A stretch of 64,000 nt of DNA, taken from assembly GCA_020746105.1 (NCBI GenBank), contig CM036621.1, positions 22,154,501-22,218,500 on the forward strand, in the 5' to 3' direction. The position numbers were made by a program, and so were the translations under genes. Of this stretch, positions 13,987-25,936 are shown one piece after another. A model generated the notes under the pieces. It made no database searches. It was given only the letters and a program-made list of their open reading frames with translations, and had not been told where the DNA came from. The DNA is from Trogon surrucura. Taxonomy: Eukaryota > Chordata > Aves > Trogoniformes > Trogonidae. Position 1 is the first letter of the stretch. Each line of letters opens with the position of its first letter.

Positions 13987-16900
13987 AGTGTGACACCAAT
14001 CCCTGTGAAACAGAAGAAGAGTTTCATGTGACAAGCAGCGGTTCACGTTTCCTGACTCTCTAATGGGGGTGATGACTGTGGAGAGAAGGGACTGTAGGAG
14101 CTTCCTATCTACTTTAACATCTCTGTTCCACATTCTGGTAATTTCCCGTCTTCTCCAGACTGGTTCATTGAAGATGCTTGCAATGTGGTTTGATGGATCT
14201 ACTACACTTGTCGGCATTCATGCAGGTGTCTCTTGTGACAGTGTGCTCACAACTGTTGTACTGTGCATTTCAACCAATGATCTTTGTAGAATATTTCTGC
14301 TGTACTGACTGGGCTTAGCAGTCAATAATTATAAATGTGTGAAATTTTCTCAAGAAAAAAAAAGAAAAAAAATGGTCTGACCCTCTAAGGTGTGTATATG
14401 TATTCTGTGGTTTTACATCTCACTAACCAGAATAATTTTGTTTAAGGGGAAAGGGAGGAGGGGATGGGGGCAATCACAAAGGTACCTGTGCCCGGAACAA
14501 GTCTCTGCATTCATTAAAGACTCTGGATTCAGTTGCACATTCTGCTGTATGCATGCATTTACCACTTCCTCAAGGCGAGGAAATTTCTTAATACATTCCT
14601 TGTTCTGCCAACTGTTGTTTGTGTCTGCTGCTAATACCGAGTGGGATTTACTCTCTGCAGAAAGCGACTTTTCCTTGAGCCTTTAGCTTTGTCTTGGCTT
14701 TAGCAATCAAGAAGGCATTTAGGAAGTGGGACAGAGGAACAACTTGGTCTGGGAATTAGTCCGCAAGTTGACTTCAAAGAGGACGCTCATTTACTACAGG
14801 GTATGGCGTTCAGCTGCAGGTCCCAAAGACCCTGGGACATGAAACTCCTGTGCAAAGGACAGCAGGGTGAGCATGAGGCAGATGTTCCTTGCTGCCAAGT
14901 TGTGTCCACACTCTCACTGTGGTGGCAAAATGTTCAGTAGCTAGGCAGCATCTAAAATGCTTTTCTTTCTCTTTCTGTCCCCTGTTTGATGTCTACCCTG
15001 CTCGCTACAGATGGTATCTGTGTTTCTTTCCCCAACACATACGCAGTTCATGCATGTCCCACCACCCAGAACATTTCCTCTGGTGTGTCTAATGGCCATT
15101 TAACCCTTTGTGGTGACTGATTTTCCTCTCAGCAGTACCCAAAAGCAAAGCAGCAATGGAAATGAAGTAAGGAATAGACATCTCCATGTAGCCTCCTGCA
15201 CTAGAGCAGCATGGCACAGCATAACCCTGGAATGAGCCGAGAGGCTGAGTCAAGTCACCAGGCTGACGTTTCCAAAATGAGGGACAGAAGCCTTCAGTCA
15301 CATATAAAGTCCAAAGGAATGTGGAAATAATGCAGCCCAAGTGAAGCTAGTGTGAAACGGGAGGTAAAATGGAAGGTGGAATATGAACTGGATTTACAGC
15401 TGTTAGAGAAGCATGCAGACATTTGCAATTGCAGTGGGACAGGTTCTTACTGTGCACATGATCTATCTGTTGTACATGTAAATATCTTTTGCAGGCTCAT
15501 ATCATCCCTGCTGTTCAACTACCATGTTCCCTTAATGTCTCTTTCCACACTGACTGCCTTCCACCAGCACTGTGTGACATGGCCAGTCCTCATTTGCCGC
15601 TTATTTCTGGAAACAGGACTTCATTTTCCAGCAAGAGCCCAAGGACCATCCAATCACCACATGTGAGAAGTTGAAGGGAATATCCGCTTTCTGCCAGGAT
15701 ATTACTATTCTTTTAAGAATAGGTGTACCCAGTGCTACAGTGCACTTCAGGCAAAGAGCAGTTCCTCAGATCAGACAGGCTCATTGGTCTCAGCATCAAG
15801 CCAGCAGAAATCCTCCACTTTGTCCTGGCATTTCCAGCAAACATGCTCTGGTAGACAAGGTATGAGCCTTAGAAAGCAAAAGAAAAATTACCCTGAGGCT
15901 GATTTGTGGGAAATATTAAACACACTTTTGGAACCAGGAACAATTTTATTTTCCATGATGCTGGCAAAGAAGAGGTGGAGTCCCCAGCATCCTGAAGCCC
16001 AGCTTCCCAGACATGTGCCAGACCCTGCCCCTGGCAGGGACCCAGCTCCATCAGGTGTGCTGGAACCCAGCCAGGTTGTCTGACTCAGCCCAAGAGAAAT
16101 GCCATCATCTCTTCCTCTTTGCAGGAAGAGAAACATCCTCAAAGGAGCACTAGCCCCTGGCATCAGGCAGTCTACTGTTAACACGTGCAGGGATTCTTGG
16201 GGAGAAGAGCAAAATGGTGAGTGGGAGTCATCCTGTCAAGCTGGTTGGGTCTTCTTTGGAGGGAAGGAGCAGGGGGAGGTCAGAGTGCAGGAGAGGTAAG
16301 GCCACAGGATCACTTAGCTGTTGGATTAAAAGCTCTCAGGGAGCATTTAACCCTCCTGTTCCCTGCCCTGACCAAATCAACCAAGCTGGCCTCTTCATTA
16401 GTTCTGCATTTCCTTACAAAGTAACTAACACTTTCAGATGCCTGTCTAGATTTTAGCATCTGCCCCAGCTTTTCTGTTGTGGAAGTATTGCCTGGACTTA
16501 GGGTGGTTGGAGAAAAGAGGAAGCTTGTACCCTGGCTCGTGCAGTGGACCACTCTTTAGGAGATTTCCTGTCCTAGGAAGGTGGGACCTGCTGCAGCTGG
16601 CCAGGTGAGAGTAGCTGGGAGTGAAACCTTCTTCCTTCGAGCAGCTAGCTGGCTCTGAGGCTAAAGCAATGTTCTCTGAAATGTCATAATGAATTAATTC
16701 TTTGAGCATTCCCTGAAAACATGCTGTCAAAGGATCTTGGATCAACAGCAGAGCTAGAGAAGTACAGCACAGTTACTTGTTAATGGTATACAAACAGAAA
16801 TAATAACTGAGTGGCTTTTGTCTCTCTAACCCCTGTTGATCTTCTTTCACTTCTCCACATTGGTCCCCTTGGGATCTCCTTTTGTCTCTCTTCCACAGCC

Positions 16901-19900
16901 CTGTCCAGGGAATGGCACGTAGCCCGTGTCAGCTCCACCCACGAGCTGGCCAGGTGTTACCCCTGGAGCTGTATAGGCAGAGGAGATGGTCCCCACACAG
17001 CAGCAATCACAGTTTGAGCGAGTGCCAGATGGAGGATTATCCATATGTTGGAGAGTTGATGCTGGGAGGTGGAAGCGTTTGTGGTAAAACTGAGAAGTAA
17101 ATCCAGAGTATCTGATCACTGGATGTGTGTGTTAACTGTATTCATCCATCTCTGCTCTGCTCCCTTCAGTGAGAAGCTTTCTGTACTGGACCACAGGGGC
17201 CCAGTAATGTTGATTTTTGTTGGGGAATTGTCCTGTCTCCTTGTGGTCTCTCCTATTTCGAGTTTTGCAGGATGCTACAAGTTACTGAGTGGCAAAAAGG
17301 GAGAGGGAAAGGTTGCAAGGTTTGTTTTTTACCTTAGCTGCAGTATAAGACTTTATCTTATCCAAGATATTCTTTTGGCAGACAGTAGATGCTGTAGTTA
17401 GTGCTGCTGGGAAGCCTGCTTGACTCACATCAGGGTCACTGATACTCAGAGCCCTGTAAACATTACTCTGGAGTAGTGAGGGCAAGCTATGAGCAGAAGC
17501 AGGGGCACAGAAAATTGTCACAATATTGAATTACAATCACTTTATATTTAGAAATTTCAGAGCAATGGTCAGGAGTTTTAGTCAGGAGGATTAGAAGTGT
17601 CCTTTCTTTTTTGAAGAAATTGAAAGTTAATGGTAATTTTCATGTAAAAGACATCCTTGTCTCTCCTGACATGGCTAGCATACAAACTGGCGTAGTGATG
17701 CGGTTTTGCAAGTGACTTGAGACAGTGGCTTTAAACTATTGTACAGTCGAGAGAAACAGCCTATTTCTCAGTGTGTTGCTATAGTTTATGAGTATTTGAT
17801 TGTTAACATGTTAGACACTTCTGTTTCCAAATAAGATGATCTCAGGACATCTTCAAATCCTGCAATCAGAGAAGACCCCAAATACCCAGTGCCTGGGAAG
17901 TCACCTGTTAGAGATTTCACTGGAGAACCAGGCTTTTCCTTTACATAAAGGACTTATACGGTCTTCCCACTAGTATTCTGCCTTAAGAAACTATTTAATC
18001 CTGGTCTGGAACTCTGAGTGAATAAGCCAGGAAAAACATTTCTACTCAAATCAAGGGCTACCTGTCAGGTCATTGTAACAGACCTGTTCCTAGCTGGCAG
18101 CTTAGATTTGTAAATAGTCAAGTGCAGTTGCACACACAAATTGGTTTCACAAATAGCCTGAGCAGAGAAAGGTGACCATATGTAAATGTTATTTATGTGG
18201 CTCCTTCTAGTCAAACTTTCAGTTAACCTGCATGCATGCATAGTCCTAGAAATAATAATGAAGTCCATTAAGTGCACTGTCTTTAACCAAGAAAAAGGAA
18301 ATAAAATAAATTTATAGCTTCAGAGAAGATGCAGATATGAAAATCCAAGCTCAGACATTAACAAGTCAGCTGTTCACAAAGTTAAGTTCAAGGAAGTCAC
18401 TGTAGAAAATTTGTGTGAGAAATGTCTCTGCTATATTTTATAGTCACACCTCTGAGGAGTGTTTACTCAGTGACCCGTTGCTATCTGTGTCTGCGTGCCT
18501 GGAGGCATTTCCCAACAGCTTTTTGTGGTCTGATACACAAAGCTGTTCAAAGGTTATGCTTGCGGTCCAATGTCCCTAGGTTGTGTATAAGGACGGCACT
18601 TCTAAACAAGCCTCCAGCTGGTATTTGTAATGGGAGGATGAATTCTGGATCTTGCTATGGTCTCATCTCCTCTTTGACTTTGCTGTGGATTACAGTCCTC
18701 AGCATTCAGTGATGTGCCCTCCTCCTAGACTGCAGGACTTAGACTGAGCCAAATCTCTCACAGCTTGCTTGCATTTTGAGACTTCCTTCTGCATAACCTG
18801 GAGTATCCAGGCTTTTATTGGCAAGCTTTCGTGCACTGATCACTTTGTTCTGAAGTAACCAGGCCCTCCTCAGTGCATGTCAGAAAAAGGACGACTGTCA
18901 GCTCTCTCTCTACTGACTTTTTATGGATGCAAAGCAAAGCTCTTTCAGCCTTTTCTTGTCACCTTCCAAGAGTGACCTCAACAGTTTTGCTCGTTCACTT
19001 TATTTAATTCTTGCATGTTTCAGGGACTGTCTGGCTTTCACAGGTCACACTGATAAGTGTCCTAAAAGCTGCTTCATACAAATGTGCACACTGCTTGCCC
19101 CTGGGTTATAGAAGAGAAAAGCTTCCTGCACTGCTTATTCTGATAACTCACCTCTGAAGCTAAGCTTCTCTTCAGTACCATTCCCAGCACTCTTAATAGC
19201 ACTGATCCCTACAGACAGCCCCAGCTGCCCACAAAGCTCACCATGTAATGGACCAAGTACTGCTTCCAGCAGTTGAGCTGCACCAGCAACTATCTCTAAA
19301 AATCTTTGCTTTCCTCCTGGCTGGCAGAGTTGCCATTTCCCAGCTGACAGTACATCTAACAGAAACTGTTCTTGTTACCTCCCTTTCTATGTGTGGAAAT
19401 AATTCACTCAGGAAGGAGTTACTGTGTTTCTATCATTTTCAGCTGTCCTTGAATTAACAGCAACAGGCACATGTGATTAGCCCAAAGCTCAAATGCTGCA
19501 GGTGCAGGTCCTCGCTATTTTACAAGACACCGCTGTACTTCATCTCCCAAGGCATGGTGTGGCTAAACAGCCTTACTCTTTCTCACTGAGGAGCTAGCAG
19601 GGTAAATGCACTAAATTACAAGGCTCTGACTACTCAGATGCCCTGCGTGGTATAAACATTTCAGGCAAATCAGTCCTTGTTTTCTCATACCACTTTCCTC
19701 AACAGCATGGCATGGGTTTTGTTTTCTCTGAAGTAACTAGCATGCCTTCCCTGTTCAGCTCAATTGAGTCTGTTGTTAGGCCACCATTGGCAGTCACGTC
19801 AGAAGAAGCACCCCTGGGAGGTGTGAATCTGGAAAAGAAATTGCTGCTTTTATGGGTGGGTGCTGATGGGGATCTTCTATTACAGACTGTCCTAATGGCA

Positions 19901-21568
19901 CTGGCATTATATTGTAGCAATAAGGACATATGAAGTGTGTAAAGTACCTAGATTCCCACACTTCTGCCTGTTTTCCTGTTTGTTTAGCAATGAGCAAATC
20001 TAGTGAGAGCTGAGTTTGCTAAGCCTGTAATGTAGCTCATCTTGCTTCCCGCTCCTTTGACTAAAGGGAATGTGAATGTCATTTCAGATTTCATTTCTGT
20101 TCTCTCCCAGTGAGAGAAGGGGTGACAAGGGGAGCAGGCCATTAGCCATCACAGAAGTTACCAGAGGGTCCTTTAAAAGTCCTGACACTCAGGATACGCG
20201 CAACTACTAATTATTTCCTAAAAGACACAGAGTTCCTCCCTCTTCCCACAAGAAGTTGTGGGCATGCAAAGATCTGGTCTTTCTAACCCTACCTTCCTGA
20301 CTGCTATACTGTGAAATGTAGTCTCTGTTCTGATGCATAGACCTTTCTGGTTTTACATCATCCCAGCCAGGGTTCAACAGCATTTTACTGCTGAGCTGTA
20401 GGTATTGAGGACAAACAGTCCAGCCACAACCAGCCTTAGGTAAAGTACATCTTTTGCTGGGGTTTCCCACTCCCTTTTATGCTGCTTTTCTTCTGAATCC
20501 AGCTTTCTTGGTTATGTATTTGTGCTCATCTCTTGTGTAAATTTTTTTCCAGCTTCAAGCCACATTTTGAGGAAAAAACATATATCTCTACCATTCAGTC
20601 AGAGCCATTTTCGGAAGTACCACAGTTCAGCTTGTCATAAAGACTGACAAGTACAGGCCATGACCTCAGGGTGCAGCTGGGTGTTCCACGTGTCACCAAT
20701 CACATGCTGTTATTGAAGTTTTGCAACTGCTTACTTAGCCTCTCTCCCTGCTTGCTTTGTATGGAAACACATTTTTAAATGCTCTGTAACCATCTTTTGT
20801 TTTCTAGATGTCTGCACATATCTCTAGAAGCAAAAATATGCAGGCAGATTGTTCTTCTGGGGTAAAAGTATGTTTCATTATTCAATCCATTTGATTATGT
20901 GGAACATTTTCCCTCTGAAGCAAGATCTCTGCTTACCCTGTCCATCACACTGTGCAGTACAGCTGGGCTGGACACAACTGTTTTGATCCAGGGCTGCAGT
21001 TTTGTTCCTTGCATTGGCTTTTTGTGCCGTGGTGTGGTAGCCACTAGCTCAGCTACTAAACACAGAGTTAAAGGATCACACTGCATGTACTTGACCTGTC
21101 TTTCTTTGTGAATTAGCATTAGCCCCAAATGGTTGGAGTAGCTGCAGCGAAACCCAGCTTCCTGGCCTTGGTCCTTGCAGTCATCTTGGCCGTGGTCTGT
21201 GTTCTCCAGTGGAAGAAATACTGCTGGAATCCATCTCCTAGGAGTCTTGTTACTTACAACTCTAGACCTCCACATCAGAAACCTGATTTGACACCTGCCG
21301 AAGTTCTCAGGAAGTTTGGGATCACATCCCTAGGCACTCAGAGTGTCTCTCAAAGGCTGGACGTCAACTTGGAATTTGCAGATTCATAAGGATAAAACTG
21401 AAAGTCATATGAAAATACTGAAGGGGCACCTCCAAGTGATCTGTTACCTCACAGGGAAGTAAGAAAAAGTTAGCACTGCTCTTCAGGGAGATTCCTCTGT
21501 CATTTCCCACAGGAAATAATTAATTTAGGAATCCTCTCACTCCAAAATGGTGTTACTTAGCTCCTTAA
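13987..21568. other. Intergenic region, no supported gene
   Basis: Only short open frames occur and none has a recognisable domain or a convincing pair of splice sites. The one frame with protein-like character is at 21129-21389 (+), 86 codons with a hydrophobic stretch near its start. An in-frame stop sits just upstream and no good donor follows, so it is not called as a gene. Confidence 0.5.
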
Positions 21569-23850
21569 ATCATAGAATCATAGAATGTTAGGGATTGGAA
21601 GGGACCTCGAAAGATCATCAAGTCCAATCCCCCTGCCAGAGCAGAAATGCCTAGATTATGCTACACAGGAATGTGTCCAGGCAGGTCTTGAATGTCTCCA
21701 GAGAAGGAGACTCCACAACCTCTCTGGGCAGCCCGTTCCAGTGTTCCGTCACCCTCACTGAGAAGAAGTTTCTTCTCGAGTTTAGCCGGAACCTCTTATG
21801 TTCCAGTTTCAGCCCATTACCCCTTGTCCTATCATTGGTTGTCACCGAGAAGAGCCTGGCTCCATCCTCGTGACACTCACCCTTTAAATATTTGTAAACA
21901 TTAATGAGGTCACCCCTCAGTCTCCTCTTCTCCAAACTAAAGAGCCCCAGCTCCCTCAGTCTTTTCTCATAAGGGAGATGCTCCACTCCCTTAATCATCC
22001 TAGTTGCCCTGTGCTGGACTCTCCCCAGCAGTTCCCTGTCTTTCTCGAACTGAGGGGCCCAGAACTGGACACAGTATTCCAGATGGGGTCTCACCAGGGC
22101 AGAGTAGAGGGGAAGGAGAACCTCTCTTGACCTACTAACCACCCCCCTTCTAATACACCCCAGGATGCCATTGGCCTTCCTGGCCACAAGGGCACAGTGC
22201 TGGCTCATGGTCATCCTGCTGTCCACCAAGACTCCCAGGTCCCTTTCCCCTACACTACTCTCTAATAAGTCATTCCCCAACTTATACTGGAACCCGAGGT
22301 TGTTCCTACCCAGATGCAAGACCCTACATTTACCCTCGTTATATTTCATTAAATTTTTCCCCGCCCAACACTCCAGCCTGTCCAGGTCTCGCTGGATGGC
22401 AGCACAGCCTTCTGGTGTGTCAGCCGCTCCTCCCAGCTTGGTGTCATCAGCAAACTTGCTGATAGTACTCTCTAGTCCCTCATCCAAGTCATCGATGAAT
22501 ATATTGAATAACACTGGTCCCACTACCGACCCTTGAGGGACTCCACTGGATACAGGCCTCCAACCAGACTCCGCCCCATTGACCACAACTGTTTGGCTTT
22601 TTCCCCTTAGCCAGTTCACAGTCCACCTCACTACCCGAGAGTCTAGACCACACTTCCTCAGTTTAGCAGCAAGGATGCTGTGGGAGACTGTGTCAAATGC
22701 TTTTCTGAAGTCAAGGTAGACCACATCCACTGCTCTGCCATCATCTATCCACCTTGTTATATCCTCATAAAAGGCTATGAGGTTAGTCAAGCACGACTTC
22801 CCCTTGGTGAAGCCATGTTGACTGTCTCTAATGACCCTCTTATCCTTGATATGCCTTGAGATGGCACCAAGGATAAGTCGTTCCATCACTTTCCCAGGGG
22901 TGGAGGTGAGGCTGACCGGTCTATAGTTTCCCGGGTCCTCCTTCTTGCCCTTTCTGAAGACTGGAGTGACATTTGCTTCCCTCCAGTCCTCAGGCACCTC
23001 TCCCGTCTCCCAAGACTTGGCAAAGATGATGGAGAGTGGTCTAGCAATGACATCAGCCAGCTCCCTCAGCACCCGTGGATGCATCCCGTCTGGACCCATG
23101 GATTTATGGATGTCCAGATTGCTTAATTGGTCCCTAACCCCATCCTCATCGACTAAAGCAAACTCCTCCACTGCCCTGACTTCCTCTGGGGCCTCAGGGG
23201 AACGGGGCTCCTCAGGACAGCCTCCGGCAGAGTAGACAGAGACAAAGAAGGCATTCAGTAACTCTGCCTTCTCTGTATCTTCTGTCACCAAGGCACCCAC
23301 CTCATTCATCAGTGGGCCTACATTGCCTCTGGTGTTAGTTTTATCTGCCACGTATTTGAAAAAGCTCTTCCTGTTGTCCTGGACCCCTCTCGCCAGGTTC
23401 AATTCTAGGGAGGCCTTTGCTTTCCTAGTTGCCTCCCTACATCCTCGGACAACAGCCTTATACTCTTCCCAAGTGGCCAGCCCTGTCTTCCAAGATCTGT
23501 AAATTCTCCTCTTGCCCTTGAGCTTACCCAGCAGATCCCTGTTTAGCCACGCAGGTCTCCTGGCTCCCTTCCTTGACTTCCTACGTGTCGGGATGCTCTG
23601 ATCTTGAGCACGGTAGAAGCAGTCCCTGAACGCTAACGAACTATCTTGGGCCCCTTTGCCTTCAAACAACCTTGTCCATGGGATTTTCTCTAGTAATTGC
23701 TTGAAAAAATCCAAAGTTTGCCTTGGCGAAGTCCAGGGTTGCAATTCTGCTTGCTATTTTGTTTCTGCTACAGGAGATCCTGAACTCCACCATTTCATGG
23801 TCACTGCAGCCAAGGCAGCCCTCAATGCTCTAGGGTGTTTCATAGTATGT
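21569..23850 (-). mobile_element. CR1 LINE, 5'-truncated, with long RT frame
   Basis: A non-LTR retrotransposon lies in reverse orientation. Its 3' end is at the left, where the plus strand shows the CR1 terminal octamers (CATAGAATCATAGAATG) followed by the typical line GGGATTGGAAGGGACCTCGA. The element can be followed rightwards to about 23830-23850, where similarity to the CR1 linker before the RT domain fades. The endonuclease domain and 5' end are missing, as is usual for CR1 copies made by incomplete reverse transcription. The RT frame is uninterrupted, so the insertion is young by avian CR1 standards. A second copy of the same subfamily is at 49.19-50.40 kb on the other strand. Confidence 0.95.
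21651..23744 (-). CDS. CR1 ORF2 fragment: reverse transcriptase (697 codons)
   Basis: This open frame encodes the linker, RT and C-terminal region of a CR1 ORF2 polyprotein, which copies element RNA at a nicked target site. Visible RT blocks in order include [69 protein letters not shown] and the catalytic FADDTK (codons near 22440-22457). The C-terminal part contains the conserved [12 protein letters not shown] and [19 protein letters not shown] lines. A complete CR1 ORF2 is about 950-1000 residues with an N-terminal apurinic-type endonuclease, which is absent. The copy therefore could not mobilise itself, though the RT core shows no break. The first methionine is only the first ATG in the open frame and not a real start. 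Confidence 0.93.
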   Translation of the reverse strand: MQPWTSPRQTLDFFKQLLEKIPWTRLFEGKGAQDSSLAFRDCFYRAQDQSIPTRRKSRKGARRPAWLNRDLLGKLKGKRRIYRSWKTGLATWEEYKAVVRGCREATRKAKASLELNLARGVQDNRKSFFKYVADKTNTRGNVGPLMNEVGALVTEDTEKAELLNAFFVSVYSAGGCPEEPRSPEAPEEVRAVEEFALVDEDGVRDQLSNLDIHKSMGPDGMHPRVLRELADVIARPLSIIFAKSWETGEVPEDWREANVTPVFRKGKKEDPGNYRPVSLTSTPGKVMERLILGAISRHIKDKRVIRDSQHGFTKGKSCLTNLIAFYEDITRWIDDGRAVDVVYLDFRKAFDTVSHSILAAKLRKCGLDSRVVRWTVNWLRGKSQTVVVNGAESGWRPVSSGVPQGSVVGPVLFNIFIDDLDEGLESTISKFADDTKLGGAADTPEGCAAIQRDLDRLECWAGKNLMKYNEGKCRVLHLGRNNLGFQYKLGNDLLESSVGERDLGVLVDSRMTMSQHCALVARKANGILGCIRRGVVSRSREVLLPLYSALVRPHLEYCVQFWAPQFEKDRELLGRVQHRATRMIKGVEHLPYEKRLRELGLFSLEKRRLRGDLINVYKYLKGECHEDGARLFSVTTNDRTRGNGLKLEHKRFRLNSRRNFFSVRVTEHWNGLPREVVESPSLETFKTCLDTFLCSII

Positions 23851-24212
23851 ATAGCTTGATCACCTTTTTTTATGTGTTCCAGCCCTTGCACTTTGCCTAC
23901 TTCCTCACTCCTATAGTAGAGTCAGGGGGTTCTGAAGCACCATGCTTTCTTGCCTGGGGTGAAAAAAACACCCATGTCACCAAGGAGATAGTTAAGTTGT
24001 CCACGAAGGAAGAAAGCCCTGAAGCACTTTGGCAACCCAATATTGACAATTCTACCTAAAAGGGCCCTTTCCTTCCCCTGACACTTTACAGATGTTATTA
24101 ACCAGCACCTAGTACTTGCATGGATCTTAATGTTTCCTTACTTCAGACAGAAAGGTGTAATAGTACTGACTGAGATGATTTCCCTGTACTTGTAATTGAT
24201 TAATATAATCTT

Positions 24213-24270
24213 CTCCCTTCCTCCCTTCCTCCCTTCCTCCCTTCCTCCCTTCCTCCCTTCCTCCCTTCCT
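24213..24270. repeat. Octamer repeat (CCCTTCCT)n
   Basis: About seven units of a CCCTTCCT-type octamer lead directly into the pentamer array. This mixed border is probably an ancestral form from which the pure array expanded. Confidence 0.9.
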
Positions 24271-24570
24271 CCCTTCCCTTCCCTTCCCTTCCCTTCCCTT
24301 CCCTTCCCTTCCCTTCCCTTCCCTTCCCTTCCCTTCCCTTCCCTTCCCTTCCCTTCCCTTCCCTTCCCTTCCCTTCCCTTCCCTTCCCTTCCCTTCCCTT
24401 CCCTTCCCTTCCCTTCCCTTCCCTTCCCTTCCCTTCCCTTCCCTTCCCTTCCCTTCCCTTCCCTTCCCTTCCCTTCCCTTCCCTTCCCTTCCCTTCCCTT
24501 CCCTTCCCTTCCCTTCCCTTCCCTTCCCTTCCCTTCCCTTCCCTTCCCTTCCCTTCCCTTCCCTTCCCTT
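24271..24570. repeat. Pure (CCCTT)60 / (AAGGG)60 microsatellite
   Basis: The plus strand reads CCCTT without interruption for 300 bases, which is 60 perfect units. Long in-frame translations on both strands (PFPSL on plus, GKGRE on minus) are artefacts of the repeat and not genes. Such polypurine-polypyrimidine tracts can form triplex or G-quadruplex structures and are often collapsed or expanded in assemblies. Confidence 0.98.
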
Positions 24571-24786
24571 TCTTTCTCTCTTCTTTCTCTTTCTTTCTCT
24601 CTTTCTTTCTCTTTCTTTCTCTCTTTCTTTCTTTCTCTTTCTCTTTCTTTCTCTTTCTTCTCTTCTTTCTTCCTTTCTTTTCTTTCTTGCTCTCTCTCTT
24701 GCTCTCTCTTGCTCTCTCTCTTGCTCTCTCTCTTGCTCTCTTGCTCTCCTTCTTTCTTTCCTTCTTTCTTTCCTTCTCTCCCCCCC
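24571..24786. repeat. Degenerate CT-rich low-complexity tail
   Basis: After the pentamer array the strand stays almost pure pyrimidine: TTTC/TCTC tetramers, then TCTCTTGC-type units around 24688-24745, then CTTTCCTT and a run of C ending at about 24789. The whole pyrimidine tract is thus about 575 bases long. Confidence 0.92.
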
Positions 24787-25141
24787 CCAGATGTAAGTGT
24801 GAAAAGTGAGACTTTTCCTGTGTTAAAAGACCAGACAGGTTTTGGATATTCTAGTAAAGGCAGCACTCAAAGGTTTCCTCTCTGCAAGGTCATTCACATG
24901 GGCAAACATCAAGTTGAGCCTGTGATTGTTTCAAATGAAAGAGCATTTTGGCATCCAGCTAGGAATATCTCGTATATTATCCCCAATATTATCTTTGGGG
25001 TGGTTATTTATTCCCTGGTTATGTCCTGAGTTCTGGAGCTGTTTAATAACAGAACATTTTCTCACTGCACTGTACTTCTTATACAGTTGTTTGTGAATTG
25101 TAGCTAGATGTTGTTTGTCACTCTTTTTTTCATCACTTCAG

Positions 25142-25936
25142 ACAAATCAACATCCCAATGAGCAGGAAGAATGTAAATATGAATCATCTCCTCCCAGACC
25201 TCCAGACGTAAGTCATCTATTGACTGATTCTCAACATGACACACAGGCTGCTGAGTGAGTTATAAATGCAGGACAGGCTTTAAGGGTAGCCCTGATAGCT
25301 CATGGTAAGCTCTTCCCCCATGCTTGCCCAGGGCTCCTATATGACTGCTGTTTCTGGCTGCATGTCTGTCCGTTTGATGCAACCCGATGAGAGGCTGGCA
25401 ATGGTTTGCCGTTGTTTCAGAGTACACAGGCATCAAAGCTGCATCCGGCATGGGCAAAAATGAAGGGAGAAAGAGGGATGAACCTGAGATGAGAGCAAAT
25501 CCTGTGTGACCTATTCTAGGTGATCCTGCTCCAGCAGGGGAGTAGGACTAGATGACCTTTTGAGGTCCCTTCTAATCCCTAACATCCTGTGATTTGTGAT
25601 TTTCTTCTAAATACTACCGAACATTTCCAAACAGAGGTGGGAATTCTTGCATACTGTATTCTCTGCAGTACTCACAAGGTCTCTGAGTACCTTGTGACAA
25701 CCATCACAGAAATTATATTTTTCCTCTAGGACTTTTATATGACCATAATGCAGGAGGCAACAATCTATGTAAATGAAGAGCAAGACAAACACTGCAAACC
25801 AGGCATCCAAACACAAGCAAAGCCCATGAGGACAAAGAAACCCAAAGAGATCCACCTGTGGAGGAATCCATTTATGAAAACCATCCACTCTATTGCTGAA
25901 AGAAAAGAACCAAATAGTGACTGGGACCAGAACTAA
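25142..25936 (+). CDS. OPALIN: Probable OPALIN 3' exons (partial model)
   Basis: Two exons fit together in phase 0. Exon 25142-25207 has a strong acceptor (pyrimidine tract then CTTCAG) and the donor GTAAGT, encoding a 22-residue acidic, proline-ending segment (CKYESSPPRPPD). Exon 25730-25936 follows TTCCTCTAG and encodes DFYMTIMQEATIYVNEEQ, then a basic stretch, ending in TAA after DWDQN. The core QEATIYV resembles QEAHIYV in the cytoplasmic tail of OPALIN (TMEM10), a one-pass oligodendrocyte membrane protein. OPALIN is the gene next to TLL2, on the same strand, in mammals. The exon carrying the transmembrane segment was not securely found. A hydrophobic frame at 21144-21230 is a candidate but lacks a good donor. 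The exon pair is more certain than the name. The YVNE motif could also suggest another small signalling receptor. Confidence 0.5.
25510..25600 (+). mobile_element. CR1 3'-end fragment
   Basis: The text GGATGACCTTTTGAGGTCCCTTCTAA-like (with GACTAGATGACC before it) and the trailing ATCCTGTGATT match the conserved last 90 bases of CR1 in plus orientation. It sits in the last intron of the putative OPALIN gene and is an old, diverged piece. Confidence 0.75.

Noticed and set aside
21129-21389. 86-codon frame with a hydrophobic segment, possible OPALIN transmembrane exon
   Set aside because: An in-frame stop is immediately upstream, the only internal acceptor is weak, and no acceptable donor follows. 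Kept only as a remote possibility.
24271-24570. CRISPR array or satellite
   Set aside because: The repeat has no spacers and a 5-base unit; it is a simple microsatellite in a vertebrate genome.
24138-25029. Long open frames on both strands (242 and 277 codons)
   Set aside because: They are translations of the CCCTT/AAGGG microsatellite and its CT-rich tail.
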